The notes below the pieces were generated by a model. It saw only the letters and a list, made by a program, of their open reading frames with translations, was not told the DNA's origin and searched no databases. A stretch of 64,000 nt of DNA from Rudanella paleaurantiibacter. Its GTDB lineage: Bacteria; Bacteroidota; Bacteroidia; Cytophagales; Spirosomataceae. How positions within the stretch are numbered: position 1 is the first letter of the stretch; every line of letters begins with the position of its first letter. The stretch is taken from contig NZ_WELI01000002.1 of assembly GCF_009184635.1 (NCBI RefSeq), forward strand, positions 434,001 to 498,000, given 5' to 3'. Positions 17,083-24,553 of the stretch are shown in pieces. Made by a program: the position numbers and the translations under genes.

Positions 17083-18651
17083 TTATTGTTCCAGGCAAAC
17101 CTGCATCCGATAATCAAATGGATCGAAGCTACCCAGCAACTTTTCGATAAAGCCTTTGTCGTTGAGGTAAAACGTCAGGAAATTCTCGACCCGCTCCTGC
17201 AAACCGCCCCCCGGAAACAACTCTTGCTTAACCGCTAGCAACTGCCGTACGCCTACCTCCTGATTGCGTTCTTCGGCCCGGCGCATTTTTTTCTGCAACC
17301 GCTCCACCGCATTGGCAAACCGCTTGGTTTCGGCCAATACGGCCCGCTCCAGCGTCGGGTCGACCATCATAGCCTTGTGCAGCATGGCATCAAGTGTCTG
17401 ATGCATAGCCTTATTTTCCTTGTCGAAACGCAAGGCATGCCGGGTGTGATGCTCTACATACCGGTGTTTGAGTTTAGTTTCGTCGAGGAACCACTCTTCC
17501 ATGTTCATACCCAGTTTGAACAACCGCTTGGCGCTCACACGGGGCACGTAGAGCGCAAAGTTGCGGGGCATCAGCAACGGGAAGGGCGTCTGGTAATGGT
17601 CGAATACCCCTTTCAACTGCATCCAGTACGGGACTTCCGACGGGCCGCCGATGTAAGCCAGATTAGGCAGAATAGTCTCCTGATACAAGGGCCGCAGTAC
17701 CACATTCGGGCTAAACCGTTCAGGGTGCTCAGCCACCTGCTGCAACAGATCAGCCTCCGAGAAGGCCCAGTTTGTGTTCACAACCGTGTATTTACCCGCA
17801 TCGGCCGAATCGGACGGCGCGCGCTCGATACGCTCACGCAAGCCATCGGTCAAGTAAAACAGGTTAATATCGCGGGGAGTAATCACCGCTTCGTAGCCTT
17901 CTGCCACGAGCGATTCGGTAGTCTGTTGTACGAGTCGGGCCGACGTCTGACGGGTCAGTTCGTCGGTAATGACGGGCGCAAACAACTGTTTCAGCTCGGG
18001 ATCATCGGCGTCGAGGCATACCAGCCCCTCGCTCCCAAACAGTTCGTTCATGTAATACCGAACGGCGTCGGCCAGCGTATCATGATTCAGGTACGCTTGT
18101 TCAAACAGGTGTAGCTTTTCGGGAATCTGCGCAAACATGGTTTGTAGCTCGCGAGGGTTCATCCGCCCAACAGCACCCCGTTGCTCGGTTTGCCAGGTGT
18201 AGGTACGGCCACAGATGCGGGCGTGGCTGATCTCATCGAAGTCATGGTCTTCCGAAGCCATCCAGTACACCGGCACAAATTTGTAATCGGGGTACGCCTG
18301 AGCCAGTCGTTTGGCTAGGTTGATGGTCGTAACCAGCTTGTAAATTACGTACAGCGGACCAGTAAAAATATTGAGCTGATGCCCCGTTGTAACCGTAAAC
18401 GTGTTGGGGTCGGCCAGTACCGACACATCAGGCTTGTGCGCAAGGGTGGCATACTGCTTATCCAGTACCCGCACGAGCGTTTGCCGGTGTTCGGCCGAGA
18501 AGTTCTGCTTCTGTTTAATCTGGGCCCCAAACGCTTCGGGAACCGGGTATTGCCCATAAAAGGGCTGAAGTGGCTCTTTACGAGCTATATAGTCGAGAAA
18601 AAATGAAGAAAACTGGCCGGTGGCCGAAAGCGGCAGGTACTGACAGTCCAT
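17083..18651 (-). CDS. bshC: Bacillithiol biosynthesis cysteine-adding enzyme BshC
   Basis: BshC catalyses the last step of bacillithiol synthesis, adding cysteine to GlcN-malate. The 522 residues have the family's start ('YLPLSATGQFSSFFLDYI'), the nucleotide-type core 'FTVTTGHQLNIFTGPLYVIYKL' and 'PVYWMASEDHDFDEI', and a long helical C-terminal region rich in lysine and glutamate. Bacillithiol is the expected low-molecular-weight thiol of many Cytophagales. bshA and bshB are not in this window. Confidence 0.95.
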   Translation of the reverse strand: MDCQYLPLSATGQFSSFFLDYIARKEPLQPFYGQYPVPEAFGAQIKQKQNFSAEHRQTLVRVLDKQYATLAHKPDVSVLADPNTFTVTTGHQLNIFTGPLYVIYKLVTTINLAKRLAQAYPDYKFVPVYWMASEDHDFDEISHARICGRTYTWQTEQRGAVGRMNPRELQTMFAQIPEKLHLFEQAYLNHDTLADAVRYYMNELFGSEGLVCLDADDPELKQLFAPVITDELTRQTSARLVQQTTESLVAEGYEAVITPRDINLFYLTDGLRERIERAPSDSADAGKYTVVNTNWAFSEADLLQQVAEHPERFSPNVVLRPLYQETILPNLAYIGGPSEVPYWMQLKGVFDHYQTPFPLLMPRNFALYVPRVSAKRLFKLGMNMEEWFLDETKLKHRYVEHHTRHALRFDKENKAMHQTLDAMLHKAMMVDPTLERAVLAETKRFANAVERLQKKMRRAEERNQEVGVRQLLAVKQELFPGGGLQERVENFLTFYLNDKGFIEKLLGSFDPFDYRMQVCLEQ

Positions 18652-18683
18652 GCAGGAAGCGGGTTTACCGAGGGCAACAATCG

Positions 18684-18710
18684 AAAAACCCGCAAGGTTC
18701 AGCCAGCGGG
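18684..18710 (-). terminator. Terminator of the Doc toxin operon
   Basis: CCCGC and GCGGG form the base of the hairpin (18689-18710), followed on the minus strand by five T residues. It lies about 65 bp after the toxin stop codon. Confidence 0.65.
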
Positions 18711-18774
18711 ATAGGAGAAGACAAACAACCGAATTGAGGAGAAAAGGGACAGTCGAACCTATCCGCTACAGGCA

Positions 18775-19176
18775 CTATAAACGGACAGTGTTAGCCGTAA
18801 ACCAGGCCCGGCATTCGTCGAGGGTAACTTGACCGGAGGCCAGATTAATGATAAAATTGAAAAGCTCATTGTGCGGTAAGCTAGGGTTTAACCGCATACT
18901 ATTTAGCTTAAGAAAAGCAAGAGCGGCCTCAAGGCCTGTTCTCTTATTTCCGTCTGAAAAAATATGGTTGCAGATGATACTGTAACAGTAAACTGCAGAT
19001 TTGTCAGCAACAGTTGGATAGAGCGGCTCGCCAAACATTTCGGCTTGCACAGCTTCGAGTACGTAATCCAGGCTTTCTTCGTGCAAAAAGTTACATGGCG
19101 GCATAAAATTACCGCCATGCTCACTAACCGTTCGTTTATTGATGAAAACGATATCTTCTTTATCGAGAAAAATCAT
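18775..19176 (-). CDS. doc: Doc/Fic-family toxin of a type II toxin-antitoxin module
   Basis: The 133-residue protein has the Fic/Doc signature H71-I-F-S-D75-G-N-K-R-T80. Classical Doc has HxFxDANKRT and phosphorylates EF-Tu, halting translation; the D at position five and the small size favour Doc over AMP-transferring Fic enzymes. The start overlaps the antitoxin stop by 4 bp (ATGA), as is usual in such modules. The N-terminus 'MIFLDKEDIVFINKRTV' also matches Doc ('death on curing'). Confidence 0.88.
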   Translation of the reverse strand: MIFLDKEDIVFINKRTVSEHGGNFMPPCNFLHEESLDYVLEAVQAEMFGEPLYPTVADKSAVYCYSIICNHIFSDGNKRTGLEAALAFLKLNSMRLNPSLPHNELFNFIINLASGQVTLDECRAWFTANTVRL

Positions 19177-19364
19177 GCTAAGGCTTTGAATACGTCACCG
19201 TATTCGTCGAAATCCTCCTGAATGATTTTTGCCAGACGCTGCTTCTTTGTCTCTTTCAATAAATCATTAACCTCACTCAACAAAGCACCTACAAAGTCGG
19301 GATCAGTGCTCACCAATTGGGTGAGTGATTTGCGAAGCATTTCTTTGTCTATTGTAGCTTCCAT
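19173..19364 (-). CDS. Antitoxin partner of the Doc toxin, non-Phd type
   Basis: A 63-residue acidic, helical protein, first gene of the pair. The N-terminus ('DKEMLRKSLTQLVSTD') does not look like the Phd/YefM DNA-binding fold. The C-terminus ('IIQEDFDEYGDVFKALA') looks like the extended toxin-binding tail of antitoxins. The identity rests on position and size. The segment 'LLKETKKQRLAKIIQEDF' is seen in other small Bacteroidota proteins upstream of Fic/Doc genes, to my recollection. Confidence 0.7.
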   Translation of the reverse strand: MEATIDKEMLRKSLTQLVSTDPDFVGALLSEVNDLLKETKKQRLAKIIQEDFDEYGDVFKALA

Positions 19365-19431
19365 ATCCGTTTTGTAAAAAGTGAACTCGAATCAACGCAT
19401 CCTCTGAAGCACCCTTGTTCTAACACAAGTC

Positions 19432-19488
19432 ACACCACTACGCCGTACAAATCAAATTCTTCGGCCCGCTCTATCCGGACGTTCGCAA
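19432..19488 (-). pseudogene. Detached copy of the rimO 3' end
   Basis: This stretch matches the last 57 bp of the rimO region (20133-20189) at 54 of 57 positions. On the minus strand it still encodes the RimO C-terminus 'EEFDLYGVVV' and then stops (TGA). It has no gene body. It bounds the mntA-hepT cassette on its downstream side and probably marks the former end of rimO or an attachment site. Confidence 0.9.
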
Positions 19489-19493
19489 TAGAC

Positions 19494-19838
19494 CTAAAAA
19501 TCTTCGAGCAAACGAGTCAGACGTACTTTCAAATCAGGCAAATCATGTTGGATAATATCCCAAACCAAAGCGATATCAACGCCGAAATATTCATGTATGA
19601 GCAAGTGGCGCAAACCGATAATTTTACGCCATTCAACATCCGGGTATTTGGCTCTTGTCTCCTGCTCAACATGATTGCATGCTTCACCGATAATTTCGAG
19701 CTGCTTGATGCAGGCGAACCGCATCATCGAGTTTCCCAAGAACGTCTCAAACGTCACCAAACGCACATACTGCTCTATCTCGTCAATAGCCTCCAACACA
19801 TGTAAAATGCGCTGCTTATCACCGAATCGGCCTTTCAT
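19494..19838 (-). CDS. hepT: HepT-family toxin (DUF86, HEPN ribonuclease)
   Basis: The 114-residue helical protein contains the HEPN catalytic motif RX4HXY as R77-HLLI-H82-E-Y84, which HepT toxins use for RNA cleavage. In characterised pairs the MntA nucleotidyltransferase neutralises HepT by adding AMP groups to the motif tyrosine. Its start overlaps the mntA 3' end by 20 bp. The gene ends 5 bp before the detached rimO tail copy. Confidence 0.92.
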   Translation of the reverse strand: MKGRFGDKQRILHVLEAIDEIEQYVRLVTFETFLGNSMMRFACIKQLEIIGEACNHVEQETRAKYPDVEWRKIIGLRHLLIHEYFGVDIALVWDIIQHDLPDLKVRLTRLLEDF

Positions 19839-20121
19839 AAATAAGCTGTTTGTCGGCGTCTATAAAAGGGCGGATATGAGCCGACAAACCGTTTACTGAC
19901 ACCAGGTCAACGGCTCTGTGTAGCCGCGTCTCCAGATCCAGTTTCATGCCGACAAATTGCAGACCAATAGGTTGTGCGTAGTCAAGCTCAACTAACAAAT
20001 CCAGGTCGCTTTGCTCGGTAGCTTCGCCCCTGGCATAAGACCCAAACACATAGGCTTTTATCACAGGCTTACCCTGCAAATACTGCCGGATGGTTTGTAT
20101 GTCATTGTTAGTCAGTTTCAT
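19819..20121 (-). CDS. mntA: MntA-family nucleotidyltransferase antitoxin
   Basis: This 100-residue minimal nucleotidyltransferase carries the signature GSX10DXD: G27-S28 ('VFGSYARGE') and D39-L-D41. A third acidic residue lies near 'AVDLV'. In known HepT/MntA modules the enzyme AMPylates the toxin. The gene begins only 9 bp after the rimO stop, so it may be transcribed with rimO. The order antitoxin-toxin and the 20-bp overlap are as expected. Confidence 0.92.
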   Translation of the reverse strand: MKLTNNDIQTIRQYLQGKPVIKAYVFGSYARGEATEQSDLDLLVELDYAQPIGLQFVGMKLDLETRLHRAVDLVSVNGLSAHIRPFIDADKQLIYERPIR

Positions 20122-20130
20122 TACCCCAAT

Positions 20131-21438
20131 TTACACCACCACGCCGTACAAATCAAATTCCTCGGCCCGCTCTACCCGGACGTTCGCAAAGTCGCCTAAT
20201 CTGACATACGTATCGGCTGAAACAATCACTTCGTTGTCTACCTCAGGCGAGTCAAACTGCGTACGACCGATAAAATGACCACCTTCTTTCCGGTCGAACA
20301 GCACCTTGTACGTTTGCCCGATTCGCTCCTGATTCAGCTCGTACGAAATGCCCTGCTGAAGCTCCATAATGGCGTCGGCACGCTCCTGTTTTACATCGGC
20401 TGGCACATCGTCGGGCATTGTAAACGAGTGCGTTTGGTCTTCGTGCGAGTACGTAAACACGCCCAACCGCTCAAAACGCATCCGCTCCACAAAGTCGTAG
20501 GTTTCCTCAAACATGGCGTCGGTTTCGCCGGGGTGGCCCACAATCAGGGTAGTACGCAGGGCAATACCCGGCACGCGCTCCCGTATGGTATGCACTAGCT
20601 CTTCGGTTTTCTCACGGGTGATACCCCGACGCATAGCCTTCAGCATGGCCGTTGAGCCTGTTTGGAGGGGCATATCAAGGTACTTACACACGTGCGGGTG
20701 CTCGCGCATCACGTCGAGCACATCGAGCGGAAAACCCGACGGATAGGCGTATTGCAGCCGTACCCATTCAATGCCCTCCACGTCGGCCAATTGACCAATC
20801 AGCTCCGACAGGTTCCGCTTTTTGTAAATATCCAGACCGTAATACGTCAGGTCCTGGGCAATCAGTATCAGCTCTTTAGTACCACGCCGGGCCAACGACC
20901 GGGCTTCGGTGAGCAGTTCGTCCATCGGGCGCGACACATGCCCGCCCCGCATGAGCGGAATGGCGCAAAACGAGCAGGGACGATCGCAGCCTTCGGCAAT
21001 TTTGAGATACGCAAAATGCGCGGGGGTTGTGAGCAACCGCTCGCCTACGAGTTCTTTTTTGTAGTCGGCCCGAAGTGTTTTGAGCAGGCGCGGCATCTCG
21101 TTGGTGCCAAACCACGCATCGACGGTCGGAATCTCAACCTCCAGCTCGTCTTTGTAGCGGTGCGATAAACAACCCGTTACGTACACCTTGTCCACCATGC
21201 CGGCTTCTTTGGCGTCGGTATAGCGCAAAATGGTGTTAATCGACTCCTCCTTGGCATTATCGATAAAGCCGCAGGTATTGATCACCACAATGTTGGCGTC
21301 GTCCTTCTTCGACTCGTGCGTCACCTCCATGCCGTTGCCCTTGAGCTGCGTAAACAGCACCTCCGAATCAACCAGATTCTTGGAACAACCCAGTGTGACA
21401 ATATTGATTTTATTGGTACGAACTCCTTTAGTTTTCAA
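20131..21438 (-). CDS. rimO: Ribosomal protein S12 methylthiotransferase RimO
   Basis: A radical-SAM methylthiotransferase modifying an aspartate of ribosomal protein S12. The N-terminal UPF0004 domain contains 'VTLGCSKNLVDSE' and 'NTCGF'. The radical-SAM cluster motif CxxxCxxC is in 'GCDRPCSFCAIP', and a C-terminal TRAM domain ends 'EEFDLYGVVV'. The start codon is TTG (21438): no in-frame ATG lies nearby and the family N-terminus begins right there. Its 3' end is duplicated at 19432-19488. Confidence 0.95.
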   Translation of the reverse strand: MKTKGVRTNKINIVTLGCSKNLVDSEVLFTQLKGNGMEVTHESKKDDANIVVINTCGFIDNAKEESINTILRYTDAKEAGMVDKVYVTGCLSHRYKDELEVEIPTVDAWFGTNEMPRLLKTLRADYKKELVGERLLTTPAHFAYLKIAEGCDRPCSFCAIPLMRGGHVSRPMDELLTEARSLARRGTKELILIAQDLTYYGLDIYKKRNLSELIGQLADVEGIEWVRLQYAYPSGFPLDVLDVMREHPHVCKYLDMPLQTGSTAMLKAMRRGITREKTEELVHTIRERVPGIALRTTLIVGHPGETDAMFEETYDFVERMRFERLGVFTYSHEDQTHSFTMPDDVPADVKQERADAIMELQQGISYELNQERIGQTYKVLFDRKEGGHFIGRTQFDSPEVDNEVIVSADTYVRLGDFANVRVERAEEFDLYGVVV

Positions 21439-21494
21439 GACAATCAGTTGAATTACCGTATGCTAAGCAACGGTTAGGTTTGGGGCAAAGTTCG

Positions 21495-22151
21495 TTAGGC
21501 CTCGGCAGATTCAGAAATCACTTCCCTATCGATCCAGGGAATTCGTTTACCCTCGTACCGAAACGGCACCTGCCCGAAATACACTTCCTGAATATGGGTT
21601 AGAAACGAACTGTTGTTATTTAGATAAACGATCAACCCGTCGGTCAGGTGAAACCGCCAGTACGTAAACCCACTGAAAAGCTTAGACCCTTTCGACCCCG
21701 TGCCTACCAGTTCAACTCGGGTTGCATCGGCGGCCGTAAATGAAACGGTATAGTCGGGGTATTGAAGGAAGACACGCTTGTCTGCCGGGTCGAGTGTTAC
21801 CAGGACATCACGAGTTAATTGCCAGTATTGGTTGTTGAGCCGAAACCATATCCAGATATAATACAGAGCCCAGCCGCATACACCAACCAGGCCAATAGCA
21901 ATCGCATAATGCCAGACTGTTTTAGCAGCTGGCAACCCATATGCAACTACCACATAAGGTAAATAGAGGCAAACAAAGCCCAGAAATACGGTCGAGAGCA
22001 GGTCGAACCGGGTGAAGTACTGCCATTCGGTAGTCTGGTAGGTCACCTGTTTTTCCAGGGGCGACCCATCACCGGTTGATTCACGGGAGAAGCGAATCAG
22101 CCGATACATAAGCCCTCCAAAAATGAGCAGCAGAATGACCCCTATACCCAT
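21495..22151 (-). CDS. Conserved membrane protein of unknown function
   Basis: The 218 residues have three probable membrane segments (about 1-16, 52-74 and 80-104), then a soluble beta-rich domain of about 110 residues that could be PH-like ('VLVTLDPADKRVFLQYPDYTVSF', 'YWRFHLTDGLIVYLNN'). I do not recognise the family. It lies 56 bp upstream of rimO and 27 bp downstream of the next gene on the same strand, so co-transcription with both is possible. Confidence 0.6.
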   Translation of the reverse strand: MGIGVILLLIFGGLMYRLIRFSRESTGDGSPLEKQVTYQTTEWQYFTRFDLLSTVFLGFVCLYLPYVVVAYGLPAAKTVWHYAIAIGLVGVCGWALYYIWIWFRLNNQYWQLTRDVLVTLDPADKRVFLQYPDYTVSFTAADATRVELVGTGSKGSKLFSGFTYWRFHLTDGLIVYLNNNSSFLTHIQEVYFGQVPFRYEGKRIPWIDREVISESAEA

Positions 22152-22178
22152 ACCACTCGTTCGCTGTTAAAGTCCGAA

Positions 22179-22667
22179 TCAGAATGCCGCGCCGTGGGTA
22201 ATTTCGAGCGTTGTGCGGGTCACTTTGCGGGGAGTTACCGTTTCGGGGTTGATGTGGTTCTGCCCGTCGAACTGATTACCAAACAGGCCCTTCGGCTCCC
22301 GAATCAGCACCGAGTATCGACCAGCAGGTAACTTGTAGGCGCAAAACTTACCTTGTTTGTCGGATTTCACCGTCCGCACCGGGGCTATGCCCGGCACCTC
22401 CGTAATGAACCCCTCCTCGTCACGGCGCACCTGCTCCAACGTCAGGGCCGGATAGATCACCACCTCCCGAACCACCGGTTTGCCTTTCGGCACGGGTTTA
22501 TCGGGACCGGGCATAAAGTTACCCTGTTTCTCGACTACCGTTCCGCAAATACCCTGCGCGGGCGTGGGTTTCGGCTTGCGGGGCTTGGCCTGCTGTGCAT
22601 ACACAAGTAAGGAGGAGCAGGTTAATCCTACCAGTAGCCAGAACCGGGTATAACTGAATTTGCTCAC
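22179..22667 (-). CDS. Secreted protein with carboxypeptidase-regulatory-like domain
   Basis: The start is GTG at 22667, giving a signal peptide ('MSKFSYTRFWLLVGLTCSSLLVYAQ'). After a lysine/proline linker comes a beta-sandwich pattern 'GICGTVVEKQGNFMPGPDKP' ... 'VKSDKQGKFCAYKLPAGRYSVLI'. This is the usual pattern of CarboxypepD_reg-type modules in Bacteroidota envelope proteins. No enzyme motif is present. The role is unknown, probably structural or ligand-binding in the periplasm or at the surface. Confidence 0.65.
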   Translation of the reverse strand: MSKFSYTRFWLLVGLTCSSLLVYAQQAKPRKPKPTPAQGICGTVVEKQGNFMPGPDKPVPKGKPVVREVVIYPALTLEQVRRDEEGFITEVPGIAPVRTVKSDKQGKFCAYKLPAGRYSVLIREPKGLFGNQFDGQNHINPETVTPRKVTRTTLEITHGAAF

Positions 22668-22769
22668 AGGCCTAATTCTCGTTTTAGTTCATCAAGCGAG
22701 TACCACGAAGTAGTTTCGTTTCTAGTCTTTACCACAACATGTAGTCCACGAGGTCTTCAATCGTACCGC

Positions 22770-23732
22770 TTACTTCTTAAAAAACGAATCCACAAACTCC
22801 ATCTTGTTGAACGTCTGCAAATCGTCGATTCGCTCACCCACACCAATATATTTGACCGGAATCTTAAACTGATCCGAAATACCGATTACAACGCCCCCTT
22901 TGGCCGTACCGTCGAGTTTGGTAATCGCCAGGGCCGTTACTTCGGTCGCTTTGGTAAATTCGGTAGCCTGAATAAACGCATTTTGCCCGGTTGAGCCATC
23001 CAGCACCAGCAAGACTTCATGAGGGGCTTCGGGCAGGAACTTCTGCATTACCCGCTTGATTTTGCTCAGCTCGTTCATCAGGTTCACCTTCGTGTGCAAG
23101 CGACCTGCCGTGTCGATAATGACCACATCGGCCTGCATATCCACGGCTTTCTTTACCGCGTCGAAGGCTACGGCCGAGGGGTCGGTATTCATACCGTGCT
23201 CAATCACGGGTACGCCCACCCGGCTACCCCACAGCTTGAGCTGATCCACGGCAGCCGCCCGGAAGGTATCGCCCGCGCCAAGTACCACTTTGTAGCCCCG
23301 CTTATGAAACTGAGCCGCCAACTTACCAATGGTCGTTGTTTTACCCACCCCGTTGACACCTACTACCATAATCACGTAGGGCCGTTTATCGGCGGGCAAT
23401 TCAAAATCCTCGGCCGGGGTGTTGCCCCCTGCCTGGGTCTCCGAAAGCAGACCAGCAATTTCTTCGCGCAGAATCCGATCGAGCTCGTCAGTACCGAGGT
23501 ATTTATCGCGAGCCACCCGCTCTTCAATGCGTCGGATAATCTTAACGGTGGTATCAACCCCCACATCCGACGTAATTAATACTTCCTCCAGATCGTCGAG
23601 CACCTCATCGTCGACCTTCGATTTGCCAACGACTGCGCGGCCCAGTTTGGAGAAGAAACTGTCTTTTGTTTTTTCGAGCCCCTTATCGAGCGTTTCTTTT
23701 TTTTCCTTCGAGAATAAACCGAATAAGGCCAT
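22770..23732 (-). CDS. ftsY: Signal recognition particle receptor FtsY
   Basis: This SRP-type GTPase docks ribosome-SRP complexes at the membrane. I start it at ATG 23732 ('MALFGLFSKEKKETLDKGLEKTK'), which gives 320 residues and the expected short N-terminus; the longer frame adds unlikely residues. The NG domain shows G1 'GVNGVGKTTTIGKLA', 'GDTFRAAAVDQL', G3 'DTAGR' and G4 'TKLDG'. The long acidic A domain of the E. coli protein is absent, as is usual in Bacteroidota. A terminator separates it from DUF4295/rpmG upstream. Confidence 0.95.
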   Translation of the reverse strand: MALFGLFSKEKKETLDKGLEKTKDSFFSKLGRAVVGKSKVDDEVLDDLEEVLITSDVGVDTTVKIIRRIEERVARDKYLGTDELDRILREEIAGLLSETQAGGNTPAEDFELPADKRPYVIMVVGVNGVGKTTTIGKLAAQFHKRGYKVVLGAGDTFRAAAVDQLKLWGSRVGVPVIEHGMNTDPSAVAFDAVKKAVDMQADVVIIDTAGRLHTKVNLMNELSKIKRVMQKFLPEAPHEVLLVLDGSTGQNAFIQATEFTKATEVTALAITKLDGTAKGGVVIGISDQFKIPVKYIGVGERIDDLQTFNKMEFVDSFFKK

Positions 23733-23851
23733 AGTTTTTGTGCTTAGCGGTCGCCGGCCGGTGCAGGGTTTCGGATTGCCGACGTTTTCTGCCGAACACT
23801 CCATTTAACCGATTGAACACGGAACTGCTACTTTTTGAACAAAGCTAAAAC

Positions 23852-23876
23852 AAAAAAAGTCCCTCTGGGGGACTTT
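23852..23876 (-). terminator. Terminator after the DUF4295 gene
   Basis: A stem AAGTCCC(C)/GGGGACTT is followed on the minus strand by seven T residues, 35 bp past the DUF4295 stop. It ends the rpmG-DUF4295 transcript before ftsY. Confidence 0.88.
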
Positions 23877-23910
23877 CGTGAGTGTATGGATGCCGATGGC
23901 TAAAAAGCGA

Positions 23911-24066
23911 CTAAGCTTTCAGCGCATTCTGCACCTCGTCCACCGGGACCATTTCTTCCTTAAAGGTGTAGGCGCCAGTCTTTGGCGACTTAACGGCTTT
24001 GATGATTTTGGCGAATGCCTTGCCGTTGTCCTTTGTTTTCAGGGTTGCAACTACCTTCTTTGCCAT
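23911..24066 (-). CDS. DUF4295 small protein
   Basis: A 51-residue gene too short for ordinary ORF cut-offs. The protein starts 'MAKKVVATLKTKDNGKAFAK' and ends 'VDEVQNALKA'. I recognise DUF4295, a small basic protein encoded after rpmG in most Bacteroidota. The function is not established; its position and composition suggest a ribosome-associated role. It is separated from rpmG by a heptamer hairpin repeat and followed by a clear terminator. Confidence 0.9.
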   Translation of the reverse strand: MAKKVVATLKTKDNGKAFAKIIKAVKSPKTGAYTFKEEMVPVDEVQNALKA

Positions 24067-24070
24067 TTTG

Positions 24071-24156
24071 GTAAAGTTTATAGTTTACGGTTTGTGGTTT
24101 ACAGTTTAGATGTCTCAACAGGGAGAGCTACAAACTATAAACTACAAGCCTTAAAC
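24071..24156. repeat. Heptamer-arm hairpin repeat, copy 5
   Basis: The left arm has 7-bp units AGTTTAT, AGTTTAC, GGTTTGT, GGTTTAC and AGTTTAG. The right arm (24129-24156) has the complementary GTTTATA/GTTTGTA units. It lies inside the rpmG-DUF4295 transcription unit, so it is transcribed. Confidence 0.85.
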
Positions 24157-24158
24157 AC

Positions 24159-24341
24159 TTATTTAATTTCTTTGTGAAGCGTTACACGCTTCAGGAACGG
24201 GTTGTATTTCTTACGCTCGATACGGCTCGGCGTATTCTTGCGGTTTTTCGTAGTAATGTACCGCGACATGCCTGGAACACCAGAGTCTTTTTGCTCGGTG
24301 CACTCCAAAATAACCTGAATTCTATTGCCTTTCTTAGCCAT
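24159..24341 (-). CDS. rpmG: 50S ribosomal protein L33
   Basis: A 60-residue basic protein of the large ribosomal subunit, typical L33 from '[16 protein letters not shown]' to '[22 protein letters not shown]'. The zinc-binding cysteine pairs of C+ paralogues are mostly missing: only one cysteine is seen, so this is a C- form. rpmB, which usually precedes rpmG in this phylum, is not upstream here. The gene has its own good promoter. Confidence 0.95.
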   Translation of the reverse strand: MAKKGNRIQVILECTEQKDSGVPGMSRYITTKNRKNTPSRIERKKYNPFLKRVTLHKEIK

Positions 24342-24370
24342 CGCTATGATCTATTTTCTCAACAGGAGCG

Positions 24371-24402
24371 CAAAGGTAAGAAACTTTTAAGATTCAGACA
24401 AA
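24371..24402 (-). promoter_or_regulatory. Bacteroidota-type promoter of rpmG
   Basis: On the minus strand a TTTG -33 box (24402-24399), a 20-bp spacer and the -7 box TACCTTTG (24378-24371) match the consensus. The -7 box lies 30 bp before the ATG. Confidence 0.75.
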
Positions 24403-24553
24403 GCACAAGCCGAAAATGTGATGACTTTTAATTAGTTATCCACAGTCTCTGAACATTTTACGTTGAAAAAGTCATTTCGCGCGCTATTGACACTGTTTTA
24501 GACCAACTCCTGTTACCCTGTTACAATTGACGACCACTACCTTTGTGCTGCCC

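Noticed and set aside
24527-24553. TTG start for nuoD
   Set aside because: The nine added residues are not family-like, and an ATG at 24554 gives a normal N-terminus.
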